Shown in pieces: positions 62,099 to 64,000 of a DNA stretch of 64,000 nucleotides. Source of the DNA: Magnolia sinica. Taxonomy: Eukaryota > Streptophyta > Magnoliopsida > Magnoliales > Magnoliaceae. Below the pieces are notes generated by a model. The model did no database searches. It saw nothing but the letters and a program-made list of their open reading frames with translations, and was not told where the DNA came from. Numbering within the stretch: position 1 is the first letter of the stretch; every line of letters starts with the position of its first letter. The stretch is from the NCBI RefSeq assembly GCF_029962835.1, contig NC_080577.1, forward strand, positions 32,858,501 to 32,922,500, in the 5' to 3' direction. A program made the position numbers and the translations under genes.

Positions 62099-63346
62099 TG
62101 TTAAGACTCAAATATTGCATATTTTTTTCCATTTATATCTTGCTTTTTTTAACATGATAATGTTTAATGGTATATTTTATACATTTTTGTGTTGCAACGT
62201 GAGTTTAAGAGATTGAAAAGAATGTTAAAAGCATGGATTTGAAGCTCAAGAATCACCAAGGCAAATAATGGACCTTTGGAGACCAAGAAAGAAGATTTCA
62301 AGACCCCAACATTCAAGAAAACCCAGTGGAAAAGGAAGGAAGTGCAAAAATTCGCAGGATCTGAGCTTAGATAACATTAAACTAGTTTTAATGACATCAA
62401 AGCCTGTCTTCGATGACATCGAACACTGTTAGATGACATCGAAGAATTTCAGGAAAACCAAGTTTGGTTGCTAGACAAATTGGATGTAGTTTTCGATGAC
62501 ATCGAAAGCAGTTTGATGACATTGAAGAGTTATGCAGAATTTACGCAAAGTGCGTAAATTAGAGGCGATTTTATGATTTTGCAGAAACTAGCCCATAAAT
62601 ATGGGTTTCCTAAGACTTTTGAGGATATCTAGAGTTTTTTAAAGAGCTCTCAAGTTTCATAGTTTTAGAAATTATTTTTCTTTACAAGTTTTTAGATCGT
62701 TATTAATTTTTTCTTGCTTTCTTGTTGCTTTCTATTTGCTATTTAGTTATGTTTTTCTGATTCTCTCTAGCCTAAGCTAGAAGGGAAGCACATTGGTTTA
62801 ATGATTCTATAAATTATAATGACTAATTATTTTTAATGATGAGATGAATGGTGTATGCATGTTATCGATTATCTAGTTTTAAGTTTTTTATCTTCATGTG
62901 AGATCCATATGTTTCCATTATGTGAGATCTATATTGATGGATAGGCTTAACATAGATCAATTAGATTTCTTGGATGGGAGATGTTCTCAATCTGCTATAT
63001 TTCTTTGACTCATTATCTCATGGATATTGAATGCTTAAAATTACTGGCGCTGGAGGATATATGTTAATGGTGCTAATCCAAGATTTTGTAATCTCTTATA
63101 CCATTTACTAAAAATATTTGAACTGTTTTATTTTCTGATTAGGCCAACCATAGTGCTCGGATCCTACTTGTGTTATCAAAGTCATAATAATTTATGGATT
63201 ATTAACCTATGTGTGGAACTTTAAGGCTTGGGTGTTGTTTTTAATTTAATCAAATTCCATTTAAAAGTAATACATTCAAAACTTTCAAAATCATTGTTTC
63301 CATTACTTAGTTTTGAATTTAATTTTCATCACCCTGTGGGATCAAC
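62099..63346 (+). repeat. 3' LTR of Athila-like element, interrupted
   Basis: Begins tgttaagactcaaatattgc right after a polypurine tract and is collinear with the 5' LTR up to gtgggatcaac, where another element starts. About 58 bp of the LTR are missing and should lie beyond the inserted element, outside this window. Confidence 0.88.
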
Positions 63347-64000
63347 TGTCATGCCCCAAACTCGAAAACCGGGCTCACAAAATTTTCGATCACCAAATCC
63401 GGTACCGACAGCCTCCGTAGTATCTCATTCTCGGCTCCCGATACCCATATGACAGGTTCTGGATCCTGAGATCCTATAAGGAGGATTTTCAGCATAAGAT
63501 TGTTTCACAATAAATATAAACATAGTGTAAGTGCTATGGTATCTAGCTCCTATGATTGTCAAATTATGTAGTGCCAAAACCTCTTGGAATCTGTCTTGTG
63601 TAGCACATTTACATATACAAGATAGTGCATCTCATGTACAAGGACAAAGGTCTTTACTTCAAGAACTTCAAATGCAAGACTACATGTTCATATTCAAGTT
63701 CAACATCAAGTGTGAATTCAATCTTTCAAGCTTCAATAGTTCAAGTTTTCAAAGCTTCGTCCAAGTCAAGACAAAGTTCCTTTACTTTGAATCTCAAGCT
63801 CAGGCTTCAATGTTAGTCATATTCAAGCTTCAAAGTTTCAAGTTCAAGCTTCGTGAACTTCAAAGAACGACTATCAACTGAAGTAAAAGAAGATTCAATG
63901 TTCATACATCATGTATAAGGTATGAATGACCCTAGATTGACTATAGGATAGGTCATTTTGAATACATAATTTAATTAGGTCATTTTATAAGTGTATAGTC
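63347..64000 (+). mobile_element. Start of another LTR retroelement, runs off the window
   Basis: The collinearity of the Athila LTR stops at 63346 and is replaced by tgtcatgccccaaactcgaa, a TG start with a GCCCC(A/G)AA core shared with the insertion at 53243. The following sequence has gypsy-LTR-like composition, then a ttcaag/cttcaa-rich stretch (63650-63860). The expected target duplication would be tcaac after the right end, which is not in view. Confidence 0.6.

Larger units (their letters stand above)
49572..63346 (+). mobile_element. Athila-like Ty3/gypsy retrotransposon, dead, with nested insertion
   Basis: 5' LTR 49572-50890; primer binding site tggcaccattgccgggga at 50893-50910, a two-mismatch version of the tRNA-Asp site used by Athila-type elements; gag; split protease; RT; RNase H; integrase; polypurine tract tggttgggggta near 62087-62098; 3' LTR from 62099. 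A 3974-bp insertion (53243-57216) interrupts it, and another LTR interrupts the 3' LTR at 63347. The region 60820-62098 is non-coding and I see no envelope-like frame. About 9.8 kb without the insertion. LTRs differ at about 8-10 percent by eye in the first 125 bp. Confidence 0.88.

Overview
This is a nuclear window from a flowering plant. The evidence is a spliced adenosine kinase gene with GT-AG introns and a plant-type protein, L1-type and Ty3/gypsy retroelements, a tRNA-derived SINE, and many Mutator-, hAT- and foldback-type DNA elements. The very long TE-filled introns and the abundant hairpin repeats (core like 'ggcccaccatgatgtatgtg') remind me of magnoliid or other early-diverging angiosperm genomes. 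That taxonomic guess is weak and would need a database search.

The only intact host gene I can support is adenosine kinase (ADK), on the minus strand from an ATG at 28557 to a stop at 5397. I could read thirteen coding exons. They total 1026 nt, encode 341 aa, keep phase across every junction, and use GT-AG at every splice site. Two introns are enormous. Intron 1 (19764-28474) holds a chromodomain Ty3/gypsy element with 5-bp target duplications, a related solo LTR and a 460-bp-period tandem duplication. Intron 12 (5540-15240) holds a SINE and an L1-like LINE, and the LINE itself contains nested Mutator-like insertions.

Layout: 1-1000 foldback repeats; 1037-1176 SINE; 1200-3150 low-complexity sequence, a MITE and a direct repeat; 3150-5150 unassigned sequence with a G-tract; 5166-28670 the ADK gene with its TE-loaded introns; 28796-36200 a dense field of foldback hairpins with hAT-like insertions and a truncated SINE; 36470-43730 two decayed Tat-like gypsy gag regions facing each other; 44092-44451 a fragment of a Mutator transposase; 45780-47830 more foldbacks; 48280-49557 a 213-bp direct repeat; 49572-63346 an old Athila-like gypsy element split by a 3.97-kb putative solo LTR, its 3' LTR in turn interrupted at 63347 by the start of another LTR that leaves the window.

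The pattern is a constitutive housekeeping gene that has stayed intact while its introns and flanks filled with layered, dead transposons. No new defence, metabolic or regulatory system is evident. The most checkable points are the nested-insertion chronology (target duplications and restored reading frames), a TE-derived TGACGTCA palindrome about 140 bp upstream of the ADK TATA box, the inverted gag pair that could make hairpin RNA, and the loss of the first catalytic Asp of reverse transcriptase by the same kind of change (Asp to Asn) in all three RT-bearing elements.
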